DNA from: Anodontia alba | Lineage: Eukaryota; Mollusca; Bivalvia; Lucinida; Lucinidae | Assembly: GCA_964016985.1 (NCBI GenBank) | Contig: OZ024823.1 | Coordinates: 31,130,104-31,194,103 of the forward strand | DNA: 64,000 nucleotides | Reading direction: 5' to 3' | Shown: positions 23,640 through 38,600 of the stretch, one piece after another | Position numbering within the stretch: the first letter of the stretch is position 1 | Layout: every line of letters starts with the position of its first letter | Translations under genes and position numbers: made by a program | The notes under the pieces: model-generated | What the model saw: the letters and a program-made list of their open reading frames with translations, nothing else | The model's database searches: none | What the model was told of the DNA's origin: nothing

Positions 23640-26600
23640 AATATCTTATTATCTTAAAAACTTCATGTAACAATATCACGGACTTTAATATGCCTTTCTA
23701 GCATGCTGGAAATTGCTTTCTAAGGATTGTTCAAATGGGTTTGTCATATCTGTCCTGGTGTAATTTGTTCGTTCTCTATGACATACATTTTATGACCACG
23801 AACACTTCCTTGTTTTTCCTTTCTTCTGAATTAATGAAGCGGATACAACATATGGTACGCAACCATATATCTAATTAAGCGTTTCTTTTGTTACTAATCT
23901 GTCGGCAATAACCTGTAAATATCTCATTGTTCTGCAATGACACGTTAAAGACTGCAGTCTTATTTAAAGCACGGGGTCAAAAAAAAAGTTTCTCATCAAA
24001 GACGCTTTTGTACGTTAACAAACAAAGCAAGAGCAATTGGAAACTTCCTGTAATTTAGGAACGGGTGACCGTATTGTATAACAAATGAGCCACAACGTCA
24101 GAAAACGTACCTTCAGACATGTGCACCAAGCGAAGATTGAGATCAGCCTGCGCATTCACGCAGTTTGATCAGACTATTCACTTGGCGCAATTCGGATAGC
24201 CAAGGATGCAAAATCTGTTCATGCGCACAACGAAGTCTAATCACACTGCGCGGATGCACAGGCTGATTTAAGTCTTTCTTGGTCACACATCTCAGAAAGT
24301 ACGTTTTCTCATGTTGCGGCTCAATTTATTAATTTCAGTCTTGCACTAAAGTAGCCATTACAGAGGTAGATTTTATATTTATTATAGGTACCTCTAAATG
24401 ACGAAACAGCCGCGGCTACAGATGCTGTTGCTAAATACCTCGGATGTAAGTATAGTTGAGTCATCAATAAGACATTACGAAAACACGCCTGTTAAAATAC
24501 ATCGAACATTTTACAACAAAAAAGGAAAATTTTCAGATTAAAAAAATCTGATATTTTGATATGTTTGCTCAAAACATATATTGTGGGTAATCGTTAGAAC
24601 CGCCTCGGCCTCGGCGAGGCGGTTCTAATGAGTACCCACAATCTATGTGTTTAGCAAAAATATGAAAAATAGTTTATACTCCTTTAAATCCCTGTTTTAT
24701 TGTATTAAAGTGGAAATGGATTGATATCTGCTCTTCATTCGACGTCTTTTAAAAGAAGTTTTTCGCTTTGTTTTGTATTTTAAATGAAGATGCTTTGTTC
24801 TCATTGAGCATATCTTATCAAGAACTATTTGTCTATTATGTTTTGTTTCTGCGCCTTGTTGTTTCAAATATCTGCTGTAAAATTAATATTATGGCCCAAA
24901 AACGGTCGGACCCATACAATTTCTAAAGCAAACTGAATTTTTGGAATTTCTATACTAAAAAAAAAATATCTTTTGCGTTCTTTCACTGATTTAAAGTTAT
25001 TGGTGTTCCACACATGTAACAATATTGTGAAATTTTCAGAAACGTTGAACAAGTGACCTTGTTAAAAACTTGCATTCAAGCTATTTGTTTTCTTTTTCTT
25101 TTTGATTATTTGGCAGCTATTTTTACCATGGGAAAACATGAAAATATTCAAATTATTTATTAAAACCGATGACAAAAATAAAACGTTTTGTGCATGCATA
25201 GTTACGAAAACTGCTTTTGCATAAAATCGTATTAAAATTTTGCAAAAATACTTCTTCTGTGTAAAATGTCAAGCAAAAAATCAACTTTCCGGAAGATGTA
25301 GGAAGGAGAGTAGAAGTCATTGGTAGACTATGTTCTATGAATGTGGCCCCTCCTGGACATTTTCTAATATATTGAAAATTTCACGACAAAAAAAATGAAA
25401 CTTTTCAGATAAAAATTTTTTTTTTTTTTTTTTTTTTATAGTTCTGCTCAAAACATAGATTGTGGGTACTCGTTAGAACCGCCTTGGTGAGGCGGTTCTA
25501 ACGAGTACCCACAATCTATGTTTTTGAGCAGAATAAGAAAAATAATGTATACCCCTGTAAACCTCAGTTTTACTATATAAAAATGGGATTTAAGGGGGTC
25601 AAAATTATTAGGTATATTTTCGTGATGTAAGTTAGCAATATTTTGCCCATCAATATAGCCTGATCAGGGCCTTAACAATGAGCTTTGGTTGGATACTGTA
25701 TTCTACAGATGCATTGCAAAGCCCTTCAGATCATACGTGTTGTCTTTAACTGACCTGGATTTGTTTGTGTTGAGGTTTTACGATCCAGTCACCTCAATAG
25801 GGTCATGTCGAGCGCGGTCAGTTTACTTAATTGCACTTTTACTGGGCAGGCTAAATCCTGTAAGCGGTAAACCAGTATTGTGTACTGTCCTTCTTGAATC
25901 ATGATCAAATCTCCACGAAAGAATGCTGCCGACCCGGCGGGGATCGAACCTGCAACCTCCTTATCACCAGTCGGACGTGCATCTAACTGAACCACCACGG
26001 CCGGCAACTGAGGTGGATGTTTACTAATCGCATGTGCAATGAAGATACCGTTTCGCTTATTGTGACTCATCTTTTCTGCACCACACTGAAAAAATAGCAC
26101 ACACTTTTTTTTTGTTAAATTTTACTTCTGAACATACAGATATGATAATACAGTCGACCCTCGTTATCTCGAATTTCAAGGGACTCACTGAAAAAATACT
26201 TCGAGTTATCCGTAACTCGACATATCAGAGTTGAGAGAGTGAGGAAAACAATAAATTGAACAATCACATTTAACAATTGAATGTGTAATTTGACTCCTGA
26301 AGTTAGAAATATATACATATAAAATAATGTGGAAAAGAGGAGAAATTGCTCCTTAGGAGCAATTTCTCCTCTTTTCCATATTATTTTGTTACCTGTTGTC
26401 ATAGTTTCATGTTAAAACAGGGACCAGATTTTCACTTCGAGATAAGCGGTAATTCGAAATAAGCGAGTTCGAGATAACGAGGTTCGACTGTACATGTTTT
26501 CGGAGCTGTTTACAAATCTAATATAGGGATTTCGGAATGCTAATTTTTACTTGGGCTGCATTAAGCGAAAATGTGCATTCGAGCATACGCAAAACGGGCA

Positions 26601-29600
26601 GATCACATCATCCTGCACATGCGCAAAGTCTCATCCGGGTATTCGCTCTACATTTAAAACATTCTGTAGTATACAATGATTCTGGTTGCGGACAGAGAAT
26701 GCCCTGATCACTCTGTCAGACTGCGCATATGCGCGGGCTAATTTTGGCCTTCATTGTCCATATATTTACGAAGACACGTTTTCCTCTGACGTGGCCCATT
26801 TTAGGGGAAATAATAACAGAAAAAATATAGCCGAATAGTCGCGCACTATTTTTATCTCCAGGAGGTAAATGCTTAATAACATCTATAAGAGAAACTCCCA
26901 TCGAATACATTATTTCCGATTGTACAAATTGATTGAACCACAATCTTCGTTTGCAGTACTCAGACAGATCCAAATGTTGTTAGGCTTCTTATATCTAAAT
27001 TAACCCATTAAGCCGAGTGGATTCTTCTACTTATACTCTTTCGACTGGTCTATTTCCAACAGAAAGGGTATCTAGTATTTTTTTATGTTTTATAGAAATT
27101 CCTGGTTCTGCGAGGTCAGTAGTATAGGGCGGCACTATAGGGACACCATATATTACTGACGTCTGATCTGGGTGTGCATTGTTTGTTTGCCAACTTTCCG
27201 TGAACAGCTAAACAATTGCGCGTTAGTCGTCGCGATATTTCAGTTTGTGTTATTTAAGAAGAACAAGTACATATGGAGGATTTTTATACCATTTGTAACA
27301 AGGGCGAAAGTTTTCTGACTATCTGTTTGCTGTCTTGCACCCCGATTTTACTCCTGAAAAGGGGTCTTCTTTAAAAGGAAAGAACTTTGTCCTAAAAGGA
27401 GCAAATTCTTTCCTTTAAGAATAGACCCCTTTCAGATAGGAGCGACCAATTATGACATAGCTATATCCCTGAAGGTGTACTGGTTCCCCTTATGTTAAAT
27501 TAACTATGATGAAGTGCTTTATCTTACACAGTCAAACTTCAATAGCTCAAACATCTTTGGGACCATAGAAATTTGTCCGAGAGATGGGTACTTCGAGCCA
27601 AGGGATTTAATCATGGCGCTAGGTTAGGAAGCAAATGGCAATAATTTATGGAATGTTTTCGAGCTTCAACAAAATAATGGTATGTTGTGTGTACTCATTA
27701 GAATCGCCTCGATGAGGCGATTCTAATGAGTACATCCAACATAACATTTCATTATAGTATAAGAAAATTTCCTTCAATATTTGTTTTCTTCAGCTATCGT
27801 AAAAAATCCGTAGGTAGACAAAAATGAGTTCGAATAAGCCATGGTAAACGAGCCATCGGCATTCGAGCCATTGAAGTTCGACTGTACAATATTCAGGCTT
27901 AAAATTATAACTATTTCTTTCAGTTTTGCGTTTCGTTCATGCACGTTTCTCTATATATATTTTCAGTCTCATGTCCAAAAGGCTATAAGTGCCAACCAGT
28001 TATAGACTGTCTGCCCTGTGAATTTGGTACCTACAAGGACGGTGAGGGATCCGGAATATGTACACCTTGTCCGCCCGACTGTACAACATTAAGAAAAGGA
28101 GCCGAATCTCGGTTAGAATGCGTCCGTAAGTGGCTTTACCAAGGGGGAGAACCTACGTCATAGAAATCAGTTAAAAAGACTATAGATTTTTGTGAAAAGG
28201 GCCTGTTCAAATCAGTTAGTTTTATTTTTTATTTTCGTAGTTTTGCTAATAAATATTATATTTGTAGATTTTATGTACTAATGTACATGTACCTGGGCCC
28301 GTTTGTTCAAAGCATCGTTAGCTAAACGAGCTCTTTAATGACAAACTTGTTAACTGTTGCAGCTAAGGTATTTTTAAATACATTAAAAGGTGTGCTGCAA
28401 AATTGTGAGTAGCTTTTACAATGCAATGTATCAATGTATTTACCGTATTTGAAGATAGAAATTTTAACTTCAGGTAAGCAAACAACTTCGTTACGTTCTG
28501 AACAACTGGTCCCTGAATGTGCCATTTTATTGGTTTATCAATAAAGTATTTAGTTTAAAGGTACTGGATACGCATATACTGTACAAGGAATACATACGTA
28601 TCATTACGAAAACATGCCTATTCAAATATATAGAAAATTTCACCCCAGAAAACTGAAAAATTTCAGATAAAAAACTCTGATATTTTTCATATTTCTGCTC
28701 AAAACATAGATTGTGGGTACTCGTTAGAACCGCCTCGGCGAGGCGGTTCTGACGGGTACCCACAATCTATGTTTTGTGCAGAAATAAAAAAAATATTGTA
28801 CACCCCTGTAAACCCCAGTTTTACTTTATAAAATTGGGTTTAAGGGGGTCAAAATTATATAGGCGTGTTTTCGTGATGTTTGCAAATTCCTATTTGATTT
28901 TTCTGTCATCAATCCCTTTTTGAAAGGGATTTACTTTTTAAAAAAAAAAAGAAAAGAAAGAAATTGCTCCCCATGGGACAATAATCTTATTTTTATAGTA
29001 GATGCTTTTTTAGAATTCAGAAAACAATATTGACAATGTTGCCCCCACCCCCTCCCCCTCCACATCCCCCGCTCCTGAAAGTGTAATAATCCCTCTTAAA
29101 AGACAAGACAGTCTGTGCAAAAGTGTTTAGCCGTGCCTCATCTCCTCTGATTGGAGATTTCTTTCAAACCAAGAATAAGTGTGGTACAGTAAAAATGGAT
29201 ACGAAATCTGTTCTGCAATGTTCCGTTTTTCAATGACATGATTGCACTGACATGATTGCCTACAACTCGAGATATTAGCCACCTCATGATAAAGCCAACA
29301 AAGTGGATGTGCGTCCAGAGAAGACTCAGATCAGCCTGTGCCCAGTCTAATCAGAGTCTTCTCTGTGCGCTCAATGGGTACCTTAGGACCCAATCTTTCG
29401 TGGACAGCCAACTGATCTGGATCTGCACTGTTTGCCATTAAGAATGTGAATTTATAGCAAAAATCCGGATCAAGTAATCTGATTGGCTGAAAATTAGAAG
29501 TGGGCGTGGCATCTTAATTTATTCAGCAGGACACGGGTTAACAACGTAAAGATGCTACGTATAAACACTCTTATTTATAATTTCTGTGTTATTTCAGCAT

Positions 29601-32600
29601 TTTGTCCTCCTGGCTATGAACTGTCTCACTGTGGCAATACATGTACAAAGTGTCGTCCAGGAACTTACAAAGCCGGTTGGGAGAAGGATGTTCTCTGTCG
29701 TGAGTGCCCCGACGACGCTAATCCACCCAATGACATTCTGGGCCTAACCAACAAAAGTGAATGTTACGTGGGTAAGTTGAAACCTTATATTAGCTCCAGA
29801 TATGACGTATTAGTCAATTGAAAAGTACTGATATTGTTTCTTAATTCTCCATAAAAAAAACATATGTTTTGGGTACTCATTTGAAGCGCCTCAGCGAGGC
29901 GCTTCTAATAAGTACCCACAACATATTTTTTTGTAGAGTAATAAAAAAATACGTTTTCTTGATAACCCTCTTATCTGGAGATGTATTTGTGGAGATGAAC
30001 TGATGAAGACAAAAGTTGTCTTTTCATAACGAAAACACGCCTATTCAAATATATTGAAAATTTTACAACCCAAAAAGGAAAAGATTCAGATAAAAAAATC
30101 TGATATTTTTCATATTTCTGCTTAAAACATAGATTGTGAGTACTCGTTAGAACCGCCTCAGAGTGGCAGTTCTAAAGAGTACCACAATCTATTTTTTTTT
30201 TAACAAAATAAGAACAATAATATATACCCCTGTTAACCCCAATTTTACTATATAAAAGTGGGGTTTAAGGGGGTCAAAATTATATAGGCGTGTTTTCGTG
30301 ATGTACCCTTTAGTACTATGGGATTCTTCTGTTGCATTTTGGACACGGCCATGTTAAATTTTTAGGGTGTCTGGGAGGATTTAATTTTGATCATTTTTTC
30401 AGAACAGCATTCTGATCAGCGCCACCTCCTTATCGCGTATGATCTGGTTCTACCATTTTTGAAGTTTGAACTTTGCATTCAGTTTTTTTTTTCAGATTAA
30501 GAAAGATAAAACGATTTTTTGTCTGATTGAAGTCTGTCCTGTTTACGTGTGTGCTGAACATACTTAGTTTAACATACTTTATTCAGAATCACATAGAACA
30601 CAATAAACAACATAAGAAATACCTAGCTAGCATTCTACGTAAATCTATATCGGGCCGTCATCGGCCCGTCAGCTACCCTGACGGGCCGATGACGGCCCGA
30701 TATAGATTTACGTAGAATGCTGACTGGGTAACAGGATCATATATATGTACGTATATATGTCTCGATTCATTTACCTTTCTTGTTATCGTCTTAGAATAAT
30801 GTTTTGAAGATCCCGGAACGATACAAAAAGACAACACTAAAGTTAAGTACGGGGAAATGTATATACCATTAAATACTATTTTTCTAAGTTGATATATATG
30901 TTTGTTGTAATAAATCTCCGTTTTCTGTAAAACTTAAGCTGACTCACTGGTCCCAGAACCCCGGGAAATATAAATTGCATTACGACTATATACACTATAA
31001 TCTACAATTTATTACAGAAGAAGATACCCCTGTAACAACTACGACAGTATCCACCACAGTTATAGGTATTATTAAATCTTTATTTCTTTTTACTATTGGA
31101 ATGCATTTCATTTTATAGATTTCATCATGAAAACATATCTGTATAATTTTGACCCCCATAAATCCACTTTTATGTAGTAAAACTGGGGTTTACAGGGGTA
31201 TACATTATGGGTACCCGTTAGAACCGCCTCGGCGAGGCGGTTCTAACGAGTTCCCACGATCTATGTTATGAGCAGAAATATGAAAAATATCAGAATTATT
31301 ATCTGAAAATGTTCAGTTTTTGGTGGTAAAATTTTCCATATATTTGAATAGGCGTGTTTTTGTAATTTTATCGATGTGTAAATGCCGGTGAATCACTCAC
31401 AAACTAACAGGTCGTTAAAATCTACAAAAGAGAAATTTGTTTCTTATATATCCAGTTCAGCCCGGTATTGTTGAAAACGTGCGTTAAACAGCTAATCTGC
31501 GCAAAACAAAGTTCCAAGATCTCTACCTAGTGGATTTATTGAAGTGTAAAAGCCATTTGTCCACGACCAGTCAAATTGCACAAAATTTGTTGAGTAGGGG
31601 TTATTAATCTATTTACACGACATTTTTCGAAGTCAAACAAATCGTTGTGTTTATGTTGCAGGATCATATTATTTCCTTAACGTTACGTTATAAAGTTTGT
31701 AATCATGCGCCACAACGTGAGAAAACGTAACTTTTGACACGTGCGCCCAATAAAGCCTTAAATTAGCTTGCGCATTCGCGCAGTTTAATCAGACTATTCG
31801 TCGATTCGCGCAGTTTAATCAGACTATTCGTCGTCCACGTGAAGAAACTTTGTATCCTTCCTATTCAAAATGCGACCAGTGAAGATTCTGATCAAACTGC
31901 GCAAATATTAAGCATATAACCGAAGGTACGTTTTCGGACGTTCGGCTCATATGCTTACACACGTTGTTTATTTTGTCTTTAGCGGATTGTGAGGCGGCAT
32001 GTAAAGCACCTTCAGAAACTGAATCAGATCTATGCAGGTGAGTTTCTCATATCTTGAGATAAACGAGCATCATATTTGTTTTTAGAATCAAAGCAAGTTT
32101 ACAATGGCTATGCTTGTAAAATATGTACTGTACTCGTAGCCTTTAAATCAGGATCTTAACGATTATCACATAAGCACTATACCTAGCTGACACACAACGT
32201 CGTAACAACGTCAATATAACGTCATGACGTTAAGATGACGTTGTTTTTTTTTACATTGTGTGCCTACTTGGTAATGTTGGAAAATCATTGTAGACACTTA
32301 TGAGATCATTGAATTTGCAGGATTTGACCGCAGAAAACTTTGTTATGTTTGTGTCCTTTAGTGCACAATTTTACACATACAATTTTCACGCTTCTCATAA
32401 CCCACAAAAATAAAAGAAATATTGGAGTTCAACATTTTTACATTTGATCACCATAAATATGAGAATTATAATGGCACGCCATAGATATAAAATCATTGGG
32501 AGAGTCATTCTGACACTCCGTATACGATCAGTGTGAGAATTAAAGTAGCACTTCATATTGTGCATGTAAATACGGGAGTAAATGAATCGTTAGTTGCCTG

Positions 32601-35600
32601 TTATATATAATTGATAATTATCAGCGGATAATTTAATTATCAGGCCTAGCAAAAGGATACCTCTTCATATCTCACTGCTAGTAAGACCATGTAGTTTTAA
32701 AAACATCTATGAGGACCACACATGAGGCCTAATTGGCCAACGGTATTTCGTCTTGACCAGAAGACTTGTCATTTGTGGTAGTTTCGACATTGTATTGTTC
32801 ATTGCCCACAAAAAGATTTCATTTCAGCTGGTGTAAGTTTGGCGTTCTTGTCTTCTGTCTCATCACGAAAACATACCTATATAATTCTGACCCCCTTAAA
32901 CCCGACTTTTATATAGTAAAACTGGGGTTTACAGGGGTATACATGATTTTTCTTATTTCTGCTTAAAACATAGATTGTGGGTACTCGTTAGAACCGCCTC
33001 GGCGAGGCGGTTCTAATGAGTACCCACAATCTATGTTTTATGCAGAAATATGAAAAATATCGGAAATTTTTATCTGAAAAGTTTCAGTTTTTGGTGGTGA
33101 AATTTTGAATATATTTGAATAGGCGTGTTTTCGTAATGTTCAGACCGCCATTCAGCCTTCTATGTTATTGTTTCATCACAGTGGAGTTTGATTATTTCTG
33201 TGTGTACTGTGATGATTCACAGATGAGATAGAGGACCCATATATGCGGAGCTGTGCGTCGGTGATTCCATATGTCGCGTTTGTTTTGAAATACAGTCGAC
33301 CCTCGTTATCTCGATCTCACTTATCTCGAATAACCACTTATATCGATGTGAAATTCTGGTCCCTGTTTTAGCATGGAAATCTAAGAACAGGTAATAAAAT
33401 ATTGTGGAAAAGAGGAGAAATTGCTCCTCTTTTCCACATTATTTTATATACTGTATATATATTTCTAACTTCAGGAGTCAAATTACATATTCATTTGTCA
33501 AATGTGGTTGTTCGATTTATTGCTTCCCTCACCTCCGCAACTCTAATATGTCGAGGTACGGATATGTCGAAGTGGTTCAGAAAATCCCTTGGAATTCGAG
33601 ATAACGAGAATCTTATCTGTCTTTCTTGTGGTGCCTAGGGAAGACTGTGCTTTTGATTGTGATTGCGAATTGCCTGGGAATATACATTTCACTTATATGT
33701 TTAGTGTTGTGTGGCGATCGTAAATCATTTATCACTTTAGTGTAGTTATAATAGCAATAAAGGATCCAGAAGAAATGGCTAGTAATAATGGATTTGTCCA
33801 AATTCAGAGATGAAAGAGTCCATGTCAATAACTCGAGAGTCAAAGGATTAAAGGCAGGGGATATTGCCGATTCGGCTGTCGGAGTAATAACCACTACTCT
33901 TATTCTTTATTTCTATAGCGCTTCTGTTAGAAGCTTGTTTGTGTGCTTGGACCAGAAATACACTATCTGCTATAAAGATCCCATAAGTGAACTTTACAAC
34001 GTTTACGAAGGCTTCAACCAAGATCTAAAAAATCAGCTTGTCCATGTGCTCAACCAAGCAGACTGGCTACAAATGTACAGTTGGTTTATGCAAGAATGCC
34101 CAGGTATGACTACACTATACAAAAGAGCCTTAAAATCTTTCTGACAAGACCACAAATATAATGTTTATGATCCTCAGACGTGGAGAAAACATGTTTCTCA
34201 TTACAAGTAAGGTAAAAAGAATTTTTCTTTAGAATGTTCTTTCAATTGAATCAAGAAGTTCATTTTAAGCAATTTATGCGGCAGTTTTGTATAAAGCGTG
34301 GAAAATCATATATGGACAACCTAGACGCACGGAAATATTTATACATCAGGAAAATCTACCTATATAATTTTGACCCCCTTAAACCCCACTTTTATATAGT
34401 AAAACTGGGGTTTAGAGGGGTATACATTATTTTTTCTTATTTCTGCTCAAAAACATAGATTGTGGGTACTCGTTAGAACCGCCTCGGCGAGGCGGTTCTA
34501 ACGAGTACTCGAACCGCCTCGGCGAGGCGGTTCTAACGAGTACCCACAATCTATGTTTTGAGCAAAAATATGAAAAATATCAGAGTTTTTTATCTGAAAA
34601 TTTTCAGTTTTTGGAGGTGAAATTTTCTATATATTTGAATAGGCGTGTTTTTGTAATGTCTAGGTTTATTATAAACTACACTGGAACGTATTATAGATAA
34701 AAAAAGAGTTTTGCCGGACATCTTATATACGATCTAACTAATGGTCTTACTAGCAGTGAGTTATGAAGTTTATAATTTTGAGAGATCAGCTGTAATGCAT
34801 GAATTAGTTTGCAATACAGTGGGCTTTCTATGGCTCGGTAACCCATACAGCGCAGGAAGCTTGTCCTAGTTCTCTTTATTAGTCACTGCAAAGCTAACAT
34901 ACTAAATACTATGAATGTCAGTAATAGATTTATCATATTTGGCAATCTGCATGCATTTTTGGTACTGCCAAATCTGTTTTAAAGTACAGAAATAGTGCAA
35001 ACGTTACACGGCGACAATAACGGTTGTAGCCGTGTCAGCTGAAACCAAACAATGCGTCTTTACCTGGATATATTTACTTATGTTTTGTCGCCTGCAGTCT
35101 GAGCTGGGGCTTAAATCTCTCCTTACAAAAAAGCTAAATACTTGTACTGTGGCGAGACTGTGCGGATGCGCACCCTATAAGAGCATTGCACATCTCAATA
35201 TGTTTAACAAGTCTATGAAGTGTGTAGCACCATATTTCCTCATAATCTATAGTGAAAACAGGACCACTTATTTGGTCGTTTTCAGAATTTTGCAGTTTTT
35301 AAAACAACTTTTTATTTTGTTTTACGTCAGCCAACATATATTTTTAACTGCATACACCTGTTTGAATACGATTACTATCAAGGTGTTCCTCTCATATGAT
35401 ATGGTGGAATGGCATGGCTTAAAAGGCTCCAGATAAAAGGAATCCAGATAAATATTTTATTCATTTCTCCAGAAAGGCATACGTTTTGCATCATTGTCAG
35501 AAGCGGTTCACATGGCTGTCTACAACACAATATATGGACCAAAAAATGCAAAAATGTCTTCGGGTATATGCGGACAGCGAAGGCGCAGTCTGATCAGGGC

Positions 35601-38600
35601 CTTTGTTGTCCGCTAACAGAATCATTGGCCACTATAAATTGTTTGTTTCAACGGAGGGCAAATGCCCGAGTGAGACTGCGCTTTCGTGGGATGAAACTGA
35701 ATTTTACATTAGGTGCATGCCCAAAGACACATTTTCGATTGTCGTGGCCCATATGGTAAGACAGTGAGAAAAAGTGTCATTATTTGTGGTCTTATATTTA
35801 CTTATCTAGATTTATAGCTAATAAATATTCATTTTAACAGAATATGTGATGTGACAGGAGACTCATTCTCGTTCGACAGTGCAGATTTTGTTTTGTTGTA
35901 CAAGTTATGGTCTCTGGATCCACTAATAAAATAAAGACTATCATGCATTATTCTTCGGAGGACTAGATGACTTGATCTTAATATGTTGAACGCTTTACCC
36001 ATGGTACAGATCAAAAGGGCCGCGCCATGCGGAAATGATCATTGACTACCATAGAATGTATGAATGGAGAGCAAAGGCCTGGATGTTACTTTGCCATGCG
36101 CAGGATCATCTGACCGCGTTTTGCGAATGTCCGAAGGCATTTTTTTAGCATGACTCGGCCCAATAGACATTGCGTAAATACGAGCAGAGAATTGAGCTCT
36201 CTATTGTATTATTAGGATAAGGTTTCTTTCAAAGCTTTGCATGTTGTTCAAATAGAATAATGGATGATTTCTCACTATAATTTCAGACGATGATATGATA
36301 ACAGATAAAAATGTTACCACCACAGAATCAACCCTTACGTCCATCTTCACATCCCCAGGTACAGGGCTAGGTATTTACAATGTTTTCTGTCTTTTTCTAT
36401 TCAGAACCTCAGCTGTGATATGAGAAGTACATCTCCACTATTTTTTAAAAAAAAAAAATAAGGAACGTTGTGTTTTGTTTCATGTGGAAACAAATTCAAA
36501 TCTAAACGACAAGTATAATGTTTCTGTACAGTTTCATTTGGCATAATATGCAGTTATTGTTATATGATGCCAAACTGCGTGTTGTAGATGCATATTAGAA
36601 TTGCTCAACAAGACTATTCTAGTGAGCATACATTACGAAAACATGCCTATTCAAATATATAGAAGATTTCACCTCCAAAAACTCAAAAAAAAATTTCAGA
36701 TAAACCCCCGATATTTTTCATATTTCTGCTCAAAACATAGATTGTGGTACTCGTTAGAACCGCCTCGGCGAGGCGGTTCTAACGAGTACTCACAATCTAT
36801 GTTATTTAGCATGATAAGAAAAATAATGTATACCCCTGTAAACCCCAGTTTTACTATATAAAAGTGGGGTTGAAGGGGGTCAAATTTATATAGGCATGTT
36901 TTCGTGATGACTTCACAAGACTTGGTGTAAACATTAAAAAAGCTCACTTCTAAAATAACCTTTATCTGGTTGCACAGTACTTAGGTTCTATACATGAAAA
37001 AGTGTAGGGCCTATTTGAACAGTAAAATAACTTTTGCATTCAGAAAGGTGATTCTCTAGCAGTCAGAAAGACTGCTGTCAAACGGCTAGAGTCAAAAGAA
37101 ATATTTTCATCTCTCAGGGGGAACAAAGAGGGAGCAAATTTAGTCCTTTAAGAGTAAGCATCAAGGCGAAAGGCGGCAAGTTCTCTGTGTCAGATCTATT
37201 TCACCTTGCAGTAGTATCAATTTTCCTTATTTATCAGCATTAAAATGCAGTCACACATATACCTGTATTTTTATGTTTTCAGCAGAATGTTCGAGTGACA
37301 AAGAATGTGGTGCTGGCGGCCAGTGTCTCTCTGGCTACTGTGGTTGTTTCACTACATTCTGCTCGGAGCTGGCTTATGCAGCTTTGCCAGGTTGCGAGAG
37401 GTTTTGTCAGTGCGATCTTGCCTCTGGCCAGTGGAAGTTACAGACTTGTAATTTGATTTCTCAAGAATTATTTGATGAGACGATAAACAACTGTAATCAC
37501 ATGGCAGCCATAGAGCCAAATCTTTGTGCCTCAGGTACGAGTTGTGAAATAATAGATGAAAATTATTGCTATTTACTCATTAAATTATACTGGAAAATAT
37601 CTTATCCTCCAGCAGCTGGCGAAGCAGTTATATAACAAGTATTTTGTGATTTCTTCTTTCCTTCTATGTACAGCAATGCTACAAAACCTCTATGCATTTT
37701 GCAATAAAACTGACATTAAAGGCCCCATATCCCTCAAAAATAGACATTTTTTATCCAAGAAAGATTTCATAAACTGATATATAGTATCAATACGATCATA
37801 AAATGTGGCATCTGACAGCCTGTAAAATTTCAATTAGTCTCTCATTTTGAACTGAATCAAAAATGAAATGTTTTTTATCGTATCTCTGAATTAATGTTGG
37901 CAACATTAATTCAGAGATATGATAAAAAATCATTTAATTTCAAATACGAGAGACTGACTGAAATTTTACAGGCTGTCAGGTGTCACATTTTATGATTGTA
38001 TTAATATCATGTATCAATTTATTAAATCTTTCTTGGACAATAAAATGTCTATTTTTGAGGGATATGGAGTCTTTAATGTGTTATTATTGCAATTCCCTGG
38101 GTCGCCGCATCTTCAATATCTGCCTTTCTGCTGTCTGTTTGTTTTGTTTTTCTGTGTTATCGAATGCAAAGTTTTTGGCCCAATGTATGCAACTGCTTCA
38201 AAATTAAGGGTGAAGATAGAGCGCTTTTAAAACCAGGTTTATCCCACCATTCCCCCACCAAAACCAACAGCTGTGCTGATGACTTCCATGTAGTATTTCC
38301 TCTCAGTTTTAATTCATTTGTTCGACGTTCTGTTTTGGAAGAGAACACCTATTCAAATTTAAAAAAAAAATCACCACCAAAAACTTCAAGCTTTTAGATA
38401 AAAATTCTGATATTTTCATAATTCTGCTAAAAACATAAATTGTGGAAACTCGTTAGAACTGACTTGTTGATGCGGTTTTAACAAATACCCACAATCTATG
38501 GTTTGAGCAGAAATATGAAAAACAATGTATACCCCTGTAAACCCCGGTTTTATTTTATAAAAGTGGGGTTTCAGTGGGTCAAAAGTATATAGGTATGTTT

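Noticed and set aside
20855..26005. tRNA genes (Asp-like heads at 20855 and 21145, another on the minus strand at 25930)
   Set aside because: A and B boxes are present but the acceptor stems do not pair and each is embedded in a repeated longer unit, so these are SINEs.
33788..33918. N-terminal extension of the open frame at 33788-34144 as part of the protein
   Set aside because: A good acceptor at 33918 and the phase from the previous exon place the exon start at 33919; upstream codons are intron.
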